Assembly (NCBI GenBank): GCA_030642845.1
Contig: DAOWMZ010000080.1
Coordinates: forward strand, 1-7,235
Reading direction: 5' to 3'
Length of the DNA: 7,235 nt
Source: Candidatus Zixiibacteriota bacterium
GTDB lineage: Bacteria; Zixibacteria; MSB-5A5; GN15; FEB-12
A model generated the notes under the pieces. The model ran no database searches and was not told the origin of the DNA. It was given only the letters and a program-made list of their open reading frames with translations. This document shows, in pieces, positions 1-5,630 of this stretch. The first letter of the stretch is position 1, and every line of letters begins with the position of its first letter. Position numbers and translations under genes: made by a program.

Positions 1-54
1 GTCGTGTAGGGAAAGAGTGTAGGCCTCGGTTGTGGGCGATTCATAAGAAAAAAA
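1..54. other. Sequencing-adapter remnant (Illumina TruSeq universal adapter, reverse complement) plus A-run
   Basis: Positions 1-22 are identical to the internal part of the reverse complement of the Illumina TruSeq universal adapter as I know it, the part after AGATCGGAAGAGC. Continuing without gaps to position 44, I count 37 matches out of 44 by hand, ending in TCAT just as the adapter does. An A-rich run (45-54, one G) follows, as expected when a read passes the end of an adapter. The mismatches are concentrated at 23-40, which fits low-quality read ends. This is most likely contig-end contamination and not biology. Genomic sequence probably begins near position 55. The adapter sequence is recalled from memory, not looked up. 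Confidence 0.9.
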
Positions 55-207
55 CTTTCGGGGTGGCAACAAGTTCAAGCTACAATTGGTGATGCCACCC
101 AAAACAATGTGTGGGTCTCCAATGGAAACCGCGGTGTAACTGCAAACGGACGTATCCTTCACTTTGAAATAATCTATTTTATTGTTTCTATCAGAATATT
201 CATATAA
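55..207 (+). CDS. Possible 3' fragment of an unidentified CDS, 5' end missing
   Basis: A frame in phase with position 58 is open from just inside the adapter remnant to a TAA at 205-207. It reads SGWQQVQATIGDATQNN, then VWVSNGNRGVTANGRILHFE, then a hydrophobic, AT-rich end (IIYFIVSIRIFI). The first 35 or so codons look protein-like: alternating polar and aromatic residues rich in Gly, Asn and Val, as in the C-terminal strands of secreted or surface beta-sandwich proteins. The base composition there is also richer in G+C than the following 170 bases. The last dozen residues look less like a normal C-terminus and may mark sequence decay or chance readthrough. I do not recognise a family. Because the 5' side is adapter, the start and most of the gene are lost, and a chance open frame cannot be excluded. 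Confidence 0.3.
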   Translation, partial: LSGWQQVQATIGDATQNNVWVSNGNRGVTANGRILHFEIIYFIVSIRIFI

Positions 208-224
208 ATATCAAAGTGATCAAG

Positions 225-236
225 GGGGTATACCCC
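225..236. promoter_or_regulatory. Perfect 12-bp palindrome, possible operator
   Basis: The sequence is GGGGTATACCCC, a perfect palindrome with four G:C pairs on each side of TATA, standing out in very AT-rich surroundings. No T-run follows on either strand, so it is not an intrinsic terminator. It lies about 50 bases upstream of the -35-like box of the nitroreductase gene, where a regulator could bind. The TACCCC/GGGGTA half-sites recall metal-sensor (CsoR-like) operators, but in those the halves are arranged the other way round, so I do not assign a regulator. Confidence 0.35.
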
Positions 237-286
237 AAAACGTGACTCATAAGTTTATTATGAAAGTAAAATAAGTATTACGAAGA

Positions 287-323
287 TTGACATTCATGTC
301 TTAAATTATCATTATGATATACT
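287..323 (+). promoter_or_regulatory. Candidate promoter of the nitroreductase gene with overlapping inverted repeats
   Basis: A perfect -35 consensus TTGACA occupies 287-292. Downstream, several -10-like hexamers overlap: TATCAT (307-312, spacing 14), CATTAT (310-315, spacing 17) and TATGAT (313-318, spacing 20). None combines ideal spacing with an ideal sequence. Two perfect inverted repeats overlay the promoter: GACAT-TC-ATGTC (289-300) covers the -35 box, and TATCAT-T-ATGATA (307-319) covers the -10 region. Such placement would let a dimeric repressor block polymerase. The start codon lies about 60 bases further on. Confidence 0.5.
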
Positions 324-371
324 AGATAATTTATGCTCTAGGTATAAATGTTTCTTATGAAAAATTATCAA

Positions 372-377
372 AAGGAG
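372..377 (+). promoter_or_regulatory. Ribosome binding site of the nitroreductase gene
   Basis: A strong Shine-Dalgarno sequence AAGGAG lies four bases before the ATG at 382. The spacer is slightly short, but there is no competing start, so this fixes the start codon. Confidence 0.8.
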
Positions 378-381
378 ATAT

Positions 382-1158
382 ATGATACAAAATACAATTA
401 TCGACACACTATTGAACCGTAAATCTATTCGCAAGTATACCAAGCAAAAGCCGACTGAGGAAGAAATTGAAACGTTGGCACGAGCAGCACAACAGGCTCC
501 ATTTGCAGGACAGATGTGTAGTTTACTTTTGAAAAGGGGACCAGCAAGAACTCCATTCAAGGCTCCACTTCTTTTTACTATCTGTTTTGATATGCACAAA
601 TTGGAAAAGATTATGCTAAAGAGAAATTGGTTGACAGGATCATGCGATTTGTCATTGCTATTATTCGGTTTACAAGATGCCGTTCTAATGTCAGAGAACT
701 TAGTCATTGCTGCTGAAAGTCTTGGTATGGGTAGCTGTTTTATCGGTAGCGCACCATATCATGCAAAAAAAATTATAGAAGAATATAATCTTCCTAAAAG
801 AGTTTTTCCTATTGTTCAACTAACTGTTGGATTTCCTGATGAAGATCCTCCAACTCGCCCACGATATCCTTTGGATTATTTCTTATTTGAAGACCAATAC
901 CCTGAAATTACTGATGATATGATTGATAAGGCTATGAATGAAATGGATAAAGGTTATTTATCACAAGATTATTATCGAAAAGCTGATTTTATGGTTCCTT
1001 TGGAAGATGATCGTAAGGAAACATTCACATTTAGCAAATATAGCTGGACCGAACACATGGGGCGTAAATGGGGACAATGGACACCCACACCAAAAGTACT
1101 ACTTGAAGCACTCAATGCATGTGGTTTTGATTTAAATAGCAGTACTGAGAATAAATAG
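382..1158 (+). CDS. Nitroreductase-family flavoprotein (FMN-dependent oxidoreductase)
   Basis: The 258-residue product has the layout of the nitroreductase/flavin reductase family: homodimeric cytoplasmic FMN enzymes that use NAD(P)H to reduce nitro groups, quinones, flavins or related acceptors. The N-terminal RKSIRKY motif (residues 13-19) supplies the conserved Arg/Ser contacts to the FMN phosphate. The helix ending in AAESLGMGSCFIGS (about 109-123) and the strand with VGFP (149-152) are the usual FMN-site and core elements. Residues 156-247 form a long C-terminal extension ending in a SWTEHMGRKWGQW segment, as in larger members of about 250 residues. The protein is full length with a strong ribosome binding site. 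It appears to be monocistronic; the only thing downstream is a decayed frame. Proline codons are almost never CCG (1 of 17 by my count), unlike proS. The physiological substrate cannot be deduced, and nfsA-like naming would be over-reach. Confidence 0.9.
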   Translation: MIQNTIIDTLLNRKSIRKYTKQKPTEEEIETLARAAQQAPFAGQMCSLLLKRGPARTPFKAPLLFTICFDMHKLEKIMLKRNWLTGSCDLSLLLFGLQDAVLMSENLVIAAESLGMGSCFIGSAPYHAKKIIEEYNLPKRVFPIVQLTVGFPDEDPPTRPRYPLDYFLFEDQYPEITDDMIDKAMNEMDKGYLSQDYYRKADFMVPLEDDRKETFTFSKYSWTEHMGRKWGQWTPTPKVLLEALNACGFDLNSSTENK

Positions 1159-1402
1159 GATTTATAAAATTGTAATTAGAATATTGATTTTCATTATTCT
1201 GCTATATGCTATTTTACCAATTCCCGACTCGATGCCGGAAATTATTCAGGATATTGATAAATCAGCTTTCGCATGGAACAAAGATCAGTACTGGTCGGAA
1301 TTAGAATCTCGTTTTATTGATGTAAAGCAGTTTGGATGTGTAAATTTAAGAGATTCTATAAATACTGACCTAAATGAATTTAATGCTCTGAAGAAACCTT
1401 AA
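1136..1402 (+). pseudogene. Short open frame, probably decayed N-terminal part of a membrane-anchored protein
   Basis: This frame is open from 1136, overlapping the nitroreductase end, to a TAA at 1400-1402. It encodes a basic stretch (RIYKIVIRI), a hydrophobic segment (LIFIILLYAILPIP), then a soluble acidic part (DSMPE...AFAWNKDQYWSELESRF...). That is the pattern of a signal anchor followed by a periplasmic domain. There is no ATG or GTG start in the open interval. The first conventional alternative is a TTG at 1184, which lies inside the hydrophobic segment and has no Shine-Dalgarno sequence; it would give 72 residues. At the 3' end another frame continues a plausible helical, charged sequence (TLRSRSDSIEKFIRIF, 1396-1443) to a TAA at 1453-1455, so a frameshift may separate the two. 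I do not recognise the family. Missing start, possible frameshift and small size favour a gene remnant over a working small protein. Confidence 0.4.
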
Positions 1403-1447
1403 GAAGCAGATCAGATTCTATTGAGAAATTTATAAGAATCTTTGTCA

Positions 1448-1456
1448 TGATATAAT
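1448..1456 (+). promoter_or_regulatory. Possible extended -10 promoter element
   Basis: TGATATAAT is a perfect extended -10 (TGnTATAAT) oriented towards proS. A TTGAGA at 1421-1426 is 24 bases upstream, too far to be its -35, but extended -10 promoters may not need one. It would give a proS leader of about 350 bases. In such AT-rich sequence a chance match is a real possibility. Confidence 0.25.
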
Positions 1457-1675
1457 GTGGAAAATTTGTGCTCATTCTGTGTCCATCGATTACAAATATA
1501 GACACAACCAAACAAAAACAGACAAAATCAAATAAAATACCTAAATCTATCCCACTTAATGACTTATTGTATAATCATATGCCATCCTACAAGTTACAAT
1601 AATAGGGGGTAGGAGAGCATAGGATTCTTAACCTACTCAAGCAACCAAATTCTATTCAGATTTCAATTATAATAA

Positions 1676-1692
1676 AAGTGGTTAAGCCACTT
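1676..1692 (+). terminator. Weak hairpin, possible terminator of the upstream segment
   Basis: The stem AAGTGG (1676-1681) pairs with CCACTT (1687-1692) across a five-base loop. The following bases GATTTATAT form a poor T-tract, so intrinsic termination would be inefficient. It could instead be a leader structure of the proS transcript. Confidence 0.25.
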
Positions 1693-1766
1693 GATTTATA
1701 TCATTAAATTCTTATCTTCCCTGTTCCTATCGGCTTAGGTCGATTGCTTGTATTAATTATTTTACA

Positions 1767-1792
1767 CAACCCGTTGTCACGCAACTTGTTGC
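1767..1792 (+). promoter_or_regulatory. Alternating CAAC/GTTG half-sites before proS
   Basis: Four half-sites alternate: CAAC (1767-1770), GTTG (1773-1776), CAAC (1782-1785) and GTTG (1788-1791). The last two form a perfect 12-bp inverted repeat, GCAACTTGTTGC (1781-1792). In RNA the middle pair (GTTG-TCACG-CAAC) could form a small hairpin. The cluster ends 6 bases before the proS Shine-Dalgarno sequence, so it could be an operator or influence translation. No regulator can be named. Confidence 0.25.
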
Positions 1793-1797
1793 TATAT

Positions 1798-1803
1798 AAG
1801 GAA
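1798..1803 (+). promoter_or_regulatory. Ribosome binding site of proS
   Basis: AAGGAA is separated by seven bases from the ATG at 1811. This supports the start that gives the MRWSQMYIPTLRE N-terminus expected for bacterial ProRS. Confidence 0.75.
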
Positions 1804-1810
1804 CTATAAT

Positions 1811-3529
1811 ATGCGTTGGTCGCAAATGTATATACCGACTCTCAGAGAAGATCAATCTGATGCTGAACTTGTTTCTCACCAACTCCTGCTCAGGGGTGGC
1901 TATATCCGAAAACTGGCTTCCGGGATTTATATTTACCTCCCGTTAATGCAAAGAGTGATCCATAAATTTTCTAATATTGTTCGGGAAGAGATGAACTATG
2001 CCGGTGCTCTTGAGATTGGAATGTCGGTTCTTTGTCCGGCTGAACTTTGGCAGGAATCAGGACGTTATAATACGGTTGGCAATGAACAGATGCGAATGAA
2101 AGACCGTCATCAACATGAAATGGTTCTTTGCGGAACACATGAAGAAACAGTTACGACACTTATCCGTGGTGAAATAAAAAGCTACCGTCAGCTTCCGTTG
2201 AACTTATACCAAATACAGGTTAAGTTCCGTGATGAAATTCGCCCGCGTTTCGGTTTGATGCGTGGTCGTGAATTTCTTATGAAAGATGCTTACAGTTTTG
2301 ATGCGACTGAAAAATCCTTTATGGAATCCTACCAGAAAATGGTTGATGCCTATTTCCGTATTTTTAAAAGAGCCGGTCTTGATGTTGTTAAAGTAGAGTC
2401 CGATTCCGGAGCTATGGGGGGTAAAGCGGCTCATGAATTTATGCTTCTTGTAGATACCAACGGGGGAGAGGAAATAATCTTTTTCTGTGATAAATGTGAT
2501 TACACTGCCAATGTGGAAAAGGCTGAGTTTAAAATCGAAGATAGCAGTTCGGATGAAGAACTAAAAGTAACTGAAAAAGTGGATACCCCGGGTGCGGCTA
2601 CAATTGAAGAAGTAACCGCATTTCTTAAAGTTGAAGCAAAACAGTTAGCAAAAACTTTACTGTATATGGCTGATAACAAACCGGTAGTGGCTATGGTGCG
2701 AGGTGATCGGGAACTAAATCTGATCAAACTACAAAATGCAACCGAAGCAATAGAAATTGAAATGGCTACACCTGAACAGGTGCAGAATTTCACATCATCA
2801 CCGGTCGGGTTTGCCGGACCGGTTGGTTTGAAAGATGTTGGAATTTATGTCGATCCGTTAGTTGCGGATATGAAAAATATGATTGTTGGAGCCAATGAAT
2901 TTGAAAAACATATTCTTAATGTAAACATTGATCGGGATTTTAAAGCAACAAAGGTTGTCGATCTAACATCAGCTCAGAATGAAGACCAATGCCCTCGTTG
3001 TAATTATGGCAAACTTAATTCCAAAAAGGGAATAGAAGTCGGCAATACTTTTATGTTAGGGACAAAATACTCCGAGGCTCTTGATGCGAAGTATCTGGAT
3101 GCTGAAGGCAAAGAACATCCAATTATAATGGGGTCTTATGGAATTGGCATCACTCGCACACCTCAATCAGCTCTGGAGCGTTATCATGACGACAAAGGCA
3201 TAATTTGGCCAAAAAATATTGCCCCGTTCCTGGTTCATCTTATCCCGCTGAACGTTAAAAAAGACAGCCATATTGAAACAGCGGATAGGATATACAAGGA
3301 ACTTAACGAAGTCGGAATTGATGTCCTATATGATGACCGCAATGACCGAGCGGGGGTGAAATTTAATGATGCTGATCTTATTGGTCTGCCAGTTAGAATC
3401 ACAATTGGCGATAAGTCATTGAAAGAAGGTAAGGTAGAGCTGAAAGCCAGATCTGAATCTGATTTCATTTTGGTAGATATTGATAATATTGTAATAGCTG
3501 TAAAACAGCTTTTGGGTAGAGTCAATTAG
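1811..3529 (+). CDS. proS: Prolyl-tRNA synthetase (bacterial type, class II)
   Basis: The enzyme activates proline with ATP and loads it onto tRNA(Pro) in the cytoplasm. At 572 residues it is the usual length of the bacterial type with an editing insertion. Class II motif 1 is the GGYIRKLASGIYIYLP stretch (29-44). Motif 2 lies in the FRDEIRPRFGLMRGREF region, followed by MKDAYSF. Motif 3 is MGSYGIGITR (440-449). The proline-site THEE is at 109-112, preceded by Gly where Pro is usual. Between motifs 2 and 3 lies the insertion domain (about 230-390), which in this family hydrolyses Ala-tRNA(Pro). It is bracketed by two CxxC pairs (C226/C229 and C394/C397) that could hold zinc. The C-terminal part from about 470 is the anticodon-binding domain, ending in DRNDRAGVKFNDADLIGLP and a short tail. 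CCG is the dominant proline codon (12 of 18), more than in its neighbours. It probably has its own transcript, given the long upstream gap and the terminator-like hairpin after it. Confidence 0.97.
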   Translation: MRWSQMYIPTLREDQSDAELVSHQLLLRGGYIRKLASGIYIYLPLMQRVIHKFSNIVREEMNYAGALEIGMSVLCPAELWQESGRYNTVGNEQMRMKDRHQHEMVLCGTHEETVTTLIRGEIKSYRQLPLNLYQIQVKFRDEIRPRFGLMRGREFLMKDAYSFDATEKSFMESYQKMVDAYFRIFKRAGLDVVKVESDSGAMGGKAAHEFMLLVDTNGGEEIIFFCDKCDYTANVEKAEFKIEDSSSDEELKVTEKVDTPGAATIEEVTAFLKVEAKQLAKTLLYMADNKPVVAMVRGDRELNLIKLQNATEAIEIEMATPEQVQNFTSSPVGFAGPVGLKDVGIYVDPLVADMKNMIVGANEFEKHILNVNIDRDFKATKVVDLTSAQNEDQCPRCNYGKLNSKKGIEVGNTFMLGTKYSEALDAKYLDAEGKEHPIIMGSYGIGITRTPQSALERYHDDKGIIWPKNIAPFLVHLIPLNVKKDSHIETADRIYKELNEVGIDVLYDDRNDRAGVKFNDADLIGLPVRITIGDKSLKEGKVELKARSESDFILVDIDNIVIAVKQLLGRVN

Positions 3530-3537
3530 ATATTATT

Positions 3538-3569
3538 TTGTTGCATAACAATAGAATATACTTTATATT
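3538..3569 (+). promoter_or_regulatory. Possible promoter of the rimP-nusA-infB operon
   Basis: TTGCAT (3541-3546) and TATATT (3564-3569, 5 of 6 to consensus) are 17 bases apart. The -35 box is weak (3 of 6). A TATACT at 3557-3562 is an alternative -10. A small inverted repeat TTGTT-GCAT-AACAA (3538-3551) overlaps the -35 region. If this promoter is real, the transcript would begin just before the hairpin at 3581. Confidence 0.3.
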
Positions 3570-3580
3570 ATTCAGTTACG

Positions 3581-3602
3581 GTGGGTGAAATACCCACTTT
3601 TT
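3581..3602 (+). terminator. Intrinsic terminator-like hairpin between proS and rimP
   Basis: A GC-rich stem GTGGGT (3581-3586) pairs with ACCCAC (3592-3597) around a five-base GAAAT loop, followed immediately by TTTTT (3598-3602). A G-T pair can extend the stem by one. This is the form of a Rho-independent terminator for proS. It ends only 12 bases before the rimP start codon, so it may also act as an attenuator in the leader of the rimP-nusA-infB operon. Confidence 0.65.
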
Positions 3603-3614
3603 GTTTATTAGAGA

Positions 3615-4070
3615 ATGAATATGAGTGAAGAAGTATTAAAAAAGAAGATCCTCGATTTAATCGAGGAACCATTACGTCAGGAAAACTGTGAAGTGGCTGA
3701 TATGGCTTTGTCGCGTTATAAACAGAACACAACTCTGCGGTTTTTTGTTTATGCTGATAGTGGAATGAACATTGATAAATGTGCTCATATTTCACGAATA
3801 ATTGGTGATATGATTGATGGAACCGATTGGTTTGAACGGGGTTATGCATTAGAGGTTTCATCGCCCGGTCTTGATCGCCCCTTGAAGACAATTACTGATT
3901 TTAAATATAGAATCGGTGAAAAAGTTCGGGTAATATTTGAGAATGAAACAAAAAAGAAAATAACGGCTGAGATTATCAGCGTTAAAGATAACGAAGTGGA
4001 ACTAAAAGATGAAGAAAGCAATCAGTATGTTCCACTGTCTGAAATAAAACAAGCCAAAATTGTTTTTTAA
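3615..4070 (+). CDS. rimP: Ribosome maturation factor RimP
   Basis: RimP binds the free 30S subunit and is needed for late steps of its assembly. The 151-residue length is standard. The N-terminal alpha/beta domain runs to about residue 92 and ends in the family signature YALEVSSPGLDRPL (E80 to L90 at its core). The C-terminal SH3-like barrel covers about 95-151 and ends in PLSEIKQAKIVF. Two starts are possible, ATG at 3615 and ATG at 3621 (MSEEVLKK...). Neither has a good Shine-Dalgarno sequence; only GAGA-like bases precede them, so translation may be weak or controlled. The stop is 12 bases before nusA, the common rimP-nusA operon arrangement. The upstream terminator-like hairpin suggests regulated entry into the operon. 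Confidence 0.95.
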   Translation: MNMSEEVLKKKILDLIEEPLRQENCEVADMALSRYKQNTTLRFFVYADSGMNIDKCAHISRIIGDMIDGTDWFERGYALEVSSPGLDRPLKTITDFKYRIGEKVRVIFENETKKKITAEIISVKDNEVELKDEESNQYVPLSEIKQAKIVF

Positions 4071-4071
4071 T

Positions 4072-4075
4072 GGAG
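4072..4075 (+). promoter_or_regulatory. Ribosome binding site of nusA
   Basis: GGAG lies seven bases before the ATG at 4083, inside the 12-base gap after the rimP stop. This fits translation from a shared mRNA. Confidence 0.75.
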
Positions 4076-4082
4076 ATGAACT

Positions 4083-5570
4083 ATGGCTTTTGACATGATT
4101 GAAGCAATTACTTTAATCGCACGCGAAAAGAATCTGGAATTTGATGCTGTTCTTGAAACACTCCAGGCCGGGCTGATTGCTGCCGCTAAAAAGAAATATA
4201 ACTTCACTGATAATATCAGCTTCAGATTTGATCGCAAAAATAATGAACTGATTATGATTGCGACCAGGCAGGTGGTGGAAGTCGTTGAAGACAAAAACCT
4301 GGAGATTACCCTTGTTGAAGCTCAGGAGATGGATCCTGAAGCGCAAGTAGGGGATGAAATTGAAATTTATATTGATTATGAAGTTGAATTTGGCCGCAAC
4401 GCTATTGCTGCTGCCAAGCAGATCCTAATTCAAAAGGTTCGCGAAGCTGAACGTGATCGGATCTATGATGAATTCATCGATAAAGTTAATACTCTTGTAT
4501 CCGGTGTGGTTCAACAGATTGACAAAGGTAATGTAATTGTCAACCTTGGACGGGGTGAAGGAATTCTCTCTATCAAAGAGCAGATCCCTAAAGAAAAATT
4601 CCGACAGGGTGACCGTGTCCGTGCCTATATCATGGATGTTCAAAAATCAATGCGCGGTCCTCAGATTATTCTCTCAAGGGTTTGTAATGAATTTTTGCAC
4701 CATCTGTTTGCTTTGGAAGTACCGGAAATTTACGAGAAAGTAATTGAGATAAGAGCTATTGCCAGGGAACCCGGGGAAAGAGCCAAAGTTGCTGTTTATT
4801 CATCTGATGATAGAATTGATCCGGTTGGTGCCTGTGTGGGTATCAAGGGAGTCAGAGTACAATCTATTGTAAGAGAATTAAACAACGAACGAATTGACAT
4901 TGTGCCATTTTCTTCCAACTCAGAGATGTTTGTTACCAGAGCTTTAGCACCAGCTAAAGTTATTAATATTGAAGTTGATGATTTTGAAAAGAAAATGACC
5001 GTTACAGTCGAGGATGACAAACTTTCACTAGCTATTGGTCGCGCCGGACAAAATGCACGATTGGCTTCTAAACTGACCGGATGGAAAGTCAACATCATGT
5101 CCGAAACAGAGTACAATGAAGCCAAGCATCATGAAGCTGAAATGCTGGTTCCTGTCGGGCAACTCGATGGGGTTGGTGCTAAACTCGAAGAACGTTTGGC
5201 TGATGTCGATATAGGATCAATTCAAAGATTTGCTGCTACTCCATTAGTACAGCTGATCAAAATTGAAGGCTTGGGTAAGAAAACAGCCGAAACTCTTCTT
5301 GAGAAAGCGAAGATTTTTGTTGAGGAACATGAAAAAGAATATTTTGCGAATCTTGAAGAAGAAAAAATCGAGGATGCAGCAAAACCAAAACATGACGACA
5401 GTAAGCTTTCTGTTGAGGATGTCTTTGAAGATGACGATAATTTCGTAACTGAAGAAGACGATGTTCAGGAAGCAACCGCACCGGAATATGAAGATGAAGA
5501 TATTGAAGAAGAAGATACTGAGGAAAATAAGGTTGAGAGCGATGACGATAAAGAGGAAAAAGAAGGCTAA
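4083..5570 (+). CDS. nusA: Transcription termination/antitermination factor NusA
   Basis: NusA binds RNA polymerase near the RNA exit channel, promotes pausing and hairpin termination, and takes part in antitermination. The RNAP-binding N-terminal domain (1 to about 130) includes QAGLIAAAKKKY and FGRNAIAAAKQILIQKVREAE. The S1 domain covers about 137-199. KH1 contains DPVGACVGIKG (GxxG at 253-256) and KH2 contains AIGRAGQNARLASKLTGW (GRAG at 319-322). Residues 354-415 form a helix-hairpin-helix-type region with turns LDGVG (361-365) and EGLGKKTAETLL (395-406). From about 420 to 495 the protein is a low-complexity acidic tail of Glu and Asp runs, probably disordered. At 495 residues it is longer than NusA proteins that stop after KH2. 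It follows rimP closely and precedes infB by 70 bases. In E. coli NusA controls its own operon through leader terminators; the hairpin before rimP makes something similar conceivable here. Confidence 0.97.
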   Translation: MAFDMIEAITLIAREKNLEFDAVLETLQAGLIAAAKKKYNFTDNISFRFDRKNNELIMIATRQVVEVVEDKNLEITLVEAQEMDPEAQVGDEIEIYIDYEVEFGRNAIAAAKQILIQKVREAERDRIYDEFIDKVNTLVSGVVQQIDKGNVIVNLGRGEGILSIKEQIPKEKFRQGDRVRAYIMDVQKSMRGPQIILSRVCNEFLHHLFALEVPEIYEKVIEIRAIAREPGERAKVAVYSSDDRIDPVGACVGIKGVRVQSIVRELNNERIDIVPFSSNSEMFVTRALAPAKVINIEVDDFEKKMTVTVEDDKLSLAIGRAGQNARLASKLTGWKVNIMSETEYNEAKHHEAEMLVPVGQLDGVGAKLEERLADVDIGSIQRFAATPLVQLIKIEGLGKKTAETLLEKAKIFVEEHEKEYFANLEEEKIEDAAKPKHDDSKLSVEDVFEDDDNFVTEEDDVQEATAPEYEDEDIEEEDTEENKVESDDDKEEKEG

Positions 5571-5603
5571 TAAGAATTATGGTCTTAGAGAATATCTCTC
5601 AAC

Positions 5604-5616
5604 ATCCTTGTAGGAT
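5604..5616 (+). promoter_or_regulatory. Small inverted repeat in the nusA-infB gap
   Basis: ATCCT (5604-5608) and AGGAT (5612-5616) are complementary around TGT. The stem is short with a three-base loop and no T-tract, so it is not a terminator and readthrough into infB is expected. ATCCT could also pair with the AGGAT at 5634-5638 that contains the infB Shine-Dalgarno sequence, which would hide it. Confidence 0.25.
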
Positions 5617-5630
5617 AAAATCCGAAAGGT

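Larger units (their letters stand above)
1403..1810. other. Intergenic region of 408 bases upstream of proS, no gene recognised
   Basis: No convincing reading frame, tRNA or known riboswitch is visible. Contents: the tail of the frameshifted remnant (to 1455); TATAAT hexamers at 1451-1456 (preceded by TGA, an extended -10), 1570-1575 and 1668-1673; a 6-bp stem TGTGTC/GACACA (1478-1483 with 1501-1506, 17-base loop); an A/C-rich tract with almost no G (1502-1547); a hairpin AAGTGG/CCACTT (1676-1692); and alternating CAAC and GTTG half-sites at 1767-1792. I found no T-box signature, although proS genes in Firmicutes often have one. Confidence 0.6.

Noticed and set aside
10..60. N-terminal coding sequence in the frame running through 10-57
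   Set aside because: These bases are adapter and A-run; the apparent translation is an artefact.
225..236. Intrinsic terminator at the GGGGTATACCCC palindrome
   Set aside because: The stem is four pairs around a four-base loop, and neither strand has a following T-run.
312..707. Minus-strand open frame of 131 codons opposite the nitroreductase start
   Set aside because: It overlaps the promoter and the N-terminal half of a well-supported gene, has no family features and no ribosome binding site.
1606..1660. tRNA-like stretch (GGGGGTAGGAGAGC followed by a small stem with a TTCTTAA loop)
   Set aside because: It lacks a T-arm (GTTCRA), a matching acceptor stem and a proper 5-bp anticodon stem.
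1403..1810. T-box riboswitch controlling proS
   Set aside because: I found no AGGGTGGNACCGCG-type antiterminator or specifier-loop structure, and the lineage does not look like Firmicutes.
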